Below are positions 61,734 through 64,000 of a stretch of DNA of 64,000 bases, one piece after another. Both the position numbers and the translations under genes were made by a program. How positions within the stretch are numbered: position 1 is the first letter of the stretch; every line of letters begins with the position of its first letter. This DNA comes from Thermodesulfobacteriota bacterium (GTDB lineage Bacteria > Desulfobacterota > QYQD01): NCBI GenBank assembly GCA_031082315.1, contig JAVHLC010000002.1, positions 62,001 through 126,000 of the forward strand. Reading direction: 5' to 3'. The notes beneath the pieces are model-generated. The model saw only the letters and a program-made list of their open reading frames with translations. It ran no database searches and was not told where the DNA came from.

Positions 61734-62303
61734 TTAGTATTTAAACTCTACGCTATAATTATCTGTCTCCGAATCCCAAAAAGAAAACAAAGAGATTATA
61801 TAATGAAATGCAGAGGAAGTAGGCTCTTTCTCAAGGATGGCCCTTATCTGGAGCTGGTAGAGATTGTTTGGGGTGAGTTTCTTTAAGGCAATAACCGGTA
61901 TCCCGGTTATTTCGCTTACCGCTTGCTGGGCCCTGGCCGCTTCCCTAAATCTAAGCTTCTTACCATCTAAATCAACAAAGAACTCCTCCTTCAGCGCATC
62001 ATAGCGAATACTGTGCTCCATATCCAGCGAGGCCAGGAGGGAGTCCGGCCAAAGATGATAGACCTGGTAAAGACGGATATTCAAGGTAAGTCTTATCGCA
62101 AGGCCATTCATAAGGGCCTTCCTGGTATCGCTATCGAAGCAGTTTCGAACGTTAAAAAAGGCCAGCAGTTCATTGCTTGAGTTGTTTACAATGACATCGG
62201 TTAACTTTATATCCTTGGCCTCCAGAGATGGCGTAAGAAACACGGACAGGACCACAAAAATAACAAGCAGGCGACACCAGCTATGATGAATTGTTTTTCT
62301 CAT
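61734..62303 (-). CDS. DUF4390 protein
   Basis: 189 residues with an N-terminal signal segment (CRLLVIFVVLSVFLTPSLEA). The remaining part matches DUF4390, found upstream of NtrY in many deltaproteobacteria. It is probably exported or membrane-near, with unknown function; it may tune the kinase. 4 nt separate it from the kinase start, so the three are one operon. Confidence 0.83.
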   Translation of the reverse strand: MRKTIHHSWCRLLVIFVVLSVFLTPSLEAKDIKLTDVIVNNSSNELLAFFNVRNCFDSDTRKALMNGLAIRLTLNIRLYQVYHLWPDSLLASLDMEHSIRYDALKEEFFVDLDGKKLRFREAARAQQAVSEITGIPVIALKKLTPNNLYQLQIRAILEKEPTSSAFHYIISLFSFWDSETDNYSVEFKY

Positions 62304-62389
62304 AAGTTATGAGGCAGAATAAGGTGTGTTTTTGGAAAATTTAACTAATAGCATAGTGAATTGCAACACCTTTTCGTCTATCCGGTCTA

Positions 62390-62509
62390 TTCACGCTTTC
62401 ATCTGTCGGCATTCAGCTTTCAGCAAAAACTAAGACAAACAACACGTTAAGCTGAACGCTGATTGCTGATTGCTCCATCCGGAATCCTTGGATTTCCGGA
62501 TGGAAACTA
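62390..62509. repeat. Family A layered repeat (copy 7), provides hpt stop codon
   Basis: The left words CACGCTTTCATCTGTCGGCA and TCAGCTTTCAGC face GTTAAGCTGAACGCTGATTG. The right end CATCCGGAATCCTTGGATTT / CCGGATG is the family A hairpin and continues GGAAACTAG, containing the TAG stop of hpt (62507-62509). This copy lacks the left outer hairpin. Confidence 0.75.
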
Positions 62510-63028
62510 GCTCATGGTAATGGAACAAATATCCGGCAGGTGACGATAATTCTCGTTGTAATCCAGGCCATACCCTACCAGGAAACCTCTTTCCATTTCA
62601 AAGCCCACGTAGTCTATAACAATGGGTGTTTTTCGTCGTCCGGTCTTACTTATGAGGGCGCAAACCTTGATTGAACGCGGTTTATGAAGGGCTATTATGT
62701 CGTTAAAATAACTCAGCGTATGACCGGTATCTATAATGTCTTCCACCACCAGGACATTTTTATCGGTAATAGGCAGCTCGATATCTTTGGTGAACCTGAC
62801 CTCGCCGGTGGATTCTGTTTTGGAGCCATAGCTGGCCAAACGTACAAAGTCAACCTGAACCGGGATATCCAGAGAACGCATCAAGTCAGCCATAAAAACA
62901 AAAGCGCCGTTTAATACACCGATTAATACCAGTTCACGGCCGGCGTAGTCCCTGGAGATTTCTTTCCCTAACTCCTTGATCCTCTTCTGGATTACATCCC
63001 GGGTAAACACGAGCTGCGTTTTATACAT
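62507..63028 (-). CDS. hpt: Hypoxanthine phosphoribosyltransferase
   Basis: 173 residues. The PRPP-binding motif is VLVVEDIIDTGHTLSYF and the YGSKTESTGEV loop is typical. It salvages hypoxanthine (and perhaps guanine) to IMP/GMP. GGGAG 5 nt before the ATG. It is divergent from pdxA across a 165-nt region with unusual symmetry. Confidence 0.95.
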   Translation of the reverse strand: MYKTQLVFTRDVIQKRIKELGKEISRDYAGRELVLIGVLNGAFVFMADLMRSLDIPVQVDFVRLASYGSKTESTGEVRFTKDIELPITDKNVLVVEDIIDTGHTLSYFNDIIALHKPRSIKVCALISKTGRRKTPIVIDYVGFEMERGFLVGYGLDYNENYRHLPDICSITMS

Positions 63029-63050
63029 AGGATCTCCCTGTTTATAGACA

Positions 63051-63154
63051 AAAATCAGATGCTCACGTTAGAATAAAGGCGAACACTTGTCAACTTATGC
63101 TTTATAGGGCTTGACAAGAGTAGAAACGGACATTGACATTAAGCATCTGATTTT
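63051..63154. promoter_or_regulatory. Symmetric divergent promoter region between hpt and pdxA
   Basis: AAAATCAGATGCT (63051-63063) and AGCATCTGATTTT (63142-63154) are perfect inverted copies. TTGTCAA (63087-63093) and TTGACAA (63111-63117) are also inverted and share the same centre (about 63102). On the minus strand TTGACA - 17 nt - TAACGT leads toward hpt; on the plus strand TTGACA at 63111 faces pdxA, and a second TTGACA (63133-63138) has TAAATT 17 nt on. The layout suggests a promoter copied in inverted form with a shared operator. Confidence 0.6.
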
Positions 63155-63193
63155 TTAAATTGATATATTCAAAACCATTAAGGAGTTAAGAAG

Positions 63194-64000
63194 CTGACGC
63201 TACCCGTTATTGCCTTGACTATGGGTTGTCCGGTGGGGATCGGTCCAGAAATTATCGCCCGTTCTCTCGCCTTACATGAGGTATATACCTATTGCCGGCC
63301 TGTTGTGGTGGGGGATCGGGCTATCATGGAACGGGCGGTTAAGACTACAGGCGTCTCTTTAGACATAAGCGTAATAAAGGAGGCCGATATTGAGCAAATC
63401 GGGCGCACCTTTCGACAGGGCGATCGACCTGAAAAAATCTTTCTCCTTCCAGTTTCTGGGCTGGATTCCGCACAGTGTGTTTATGGCCGGCCGACTGCCC
63501 GAACGGGCGCCGCTATGGTTAATTATATCCTGCGGGCTATTGAGCTGGCCCTCTCCGGCCGCGTCCAGGCTATAACCACCGCCCCCATTAATAAAGAGGC
63601 CATGCACATGGCGGGGTATGAATACCCGGGCCATACAGAGCTCCTGGCAGAAAAAACAGGTGAGAAAGAGTACGCCATGATGCTGGCGGGCGACAGGCTA
63701 AAAGTAGTGCCGGTAACCATCCATCTGCCCCTCCGGGACGTGGCAACCCGGTTGACCCGGGAAAAGATACTGGAAAACCTGATAGTTACGGATTCGGCAT
63801 TGCGCCGGTATTTTGGTCTGGAACAACCCCGGCTTGCCGTTGCGGCCTTGAATCCGCATGCCGGAGAAGGAGGTCTCTTTGGGGATGAGGAGGTCAGAAT
63901 AATCGCCCCTGCTATTGATGCCGCTAAGAGGTTGGGGATAGATGCCGCCGGGCCGTTTCCGGCTGACACTGTATTTTATAGAGCCAGCCAGGGAGAGTTC
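63194..64000 (+). CDS. pdxA: 4-hydroxythreonine-4-phosphate dehydrogenase PdxA, N-terminal part (cut by window edge)
   Basis: The frame runs open from the in-frame TAA before AAGGAG to the window edge (269 residues). It contains LTMGCPVGIGPEI (usual TMGDPAGIGPE), then TTAPINKEAMHMAGYEYPGH, the metal-site histidine motif region TIHLPLRDV, and LNPHAGEGGLFGDEE. It should oxidise 4-phosphohydroxythreonine in vitamin B6 synthesis; a related dehydrogenase role is possible. The only start with a suitable site is CTG at 63194: AAGGAG is 8 nt upstream and the protein would begin MTLPVIALTMG, in line with other PdxA. The Asp-to-Cys change in the first motif is noteworthy. Confidence 0.85.
   Translation, partial: MTLPVIALTMGCPVGIGPEIIARSLALHEVYTYCRPVVVGDRAIMERAVKTTGVSLDISVIKEADIEQIGRTFRQGDRPEKIFLLPVSGLDSAQCVYGRPTARTGAAMVNYILRAIELALSGRVQAITTAPINKEAMHMAGYEYPGHTELLAEKTGEKEYAMMLAGDRLKVVPVTIHLPLRDVATRLTREKILENLIVTDSALRRYFGLEQPRLAVAALNPHAGEGGLFGDEEVRIIAPAIDAAKRLGIDAAGPFPADTVFYRASQGEF

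Overview
The window looks like chromosomal DNA from an anaerobic, respiring deltaproteobacterium (Desulfobacterota). The evidence is the siroheme-to-heme route (ahbC, hemB, ahbD and an ahbA/B-type decarboxylase subunit), a complete Rnf complex with a tetraheme cytochrome upstream, a second four-heme cytochrome, four universal stress protein genes, a DUF4390-NtrY-NtrX block, large multidomain histidine kinases and a selenium/sulfur-handling trio (yedF, cysteine desulfurase, DUF3343). I saw no transposase, integrase, phage gene, CRISPR array or rRNA. One tRNA (Pro, UGG) is present.

Layout. 1-6.7 kb: a cut iron alcohol dehydrogenase, an NlpC/P60 hydrolase, a dGTPase-like protein, a half-size TSUP permease, a short thymidylate synthase, a flavoprotein and rlmN. 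6.8-13.6 kb: yedF, cysteine desulfurase, DUF3343, a YkgJ-like cysteine cluster protein, a tandem stress protein, yacG, a thioredoxin-reductase-like enzyme and two metallohydrolases, then tRNA-Pro. 13.9-21.4 kb: a signalling block of HDOD, HD-GYP, response regulators and two histidine kinases. 21.5-28 kb: fmdB, pyrE, purB, a BON lipoprotein, AMMECR1, a metallophosphoesterase and a beta-CASP nuclease. 28-39.3 kb: a hybrid kinase, an unknown 531-residue protein, a PP-loop enzyme, recN, PilZ, a stress protein, a heme/cysteine-rich kinase and a cytochrome. 39.5-49.8 kb: apbE, then an operon on the minus strand, rnfCDGEAB-usp-rseC-nhaD-usp, preceded by a tetraheme cytochrome. 50-64 kb: a GlcF-like protein, an HD hydrolase, the heme operon, a ClpX-like ATPase, NtrX/NtrY/DUF4390, hpt and the start of pdxA.

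The main finding is in rnfE. Its frame is interrupted by one TGA at complement(45920..45922), exactly where RnfE/NqrD proteins carry the conserved cysteine before the GRAEAFA motif. This cysteine is one of the ligands of the intramembrane iron-sulfur centre shared with RnfA. The frame is otherwise open to a normal-length end, and a GC-rich hairpin of bacterial SECIS geometry follows the TGA. I read it as a selenocysteine-containing RnfE, an unusual ligand for the Rnf electron path. The yedF/desulfurase/DUF3343 cluster about 38 kb away fits selenium use, although selA, selB, selC and selD are not in the window.

Intergenic DNA is filled with several families of palindromic, word-like repeats (MITE/REP-like). 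Some are nested in layers, some supply the stop codons of neighbouring genes, and some have been read into the 5' ends of genes. The hpt-pdxA intergenic region is a separate curiosity: two back-to-back promoters that are inverted copies of each other, each ending in the same 14-bp word.
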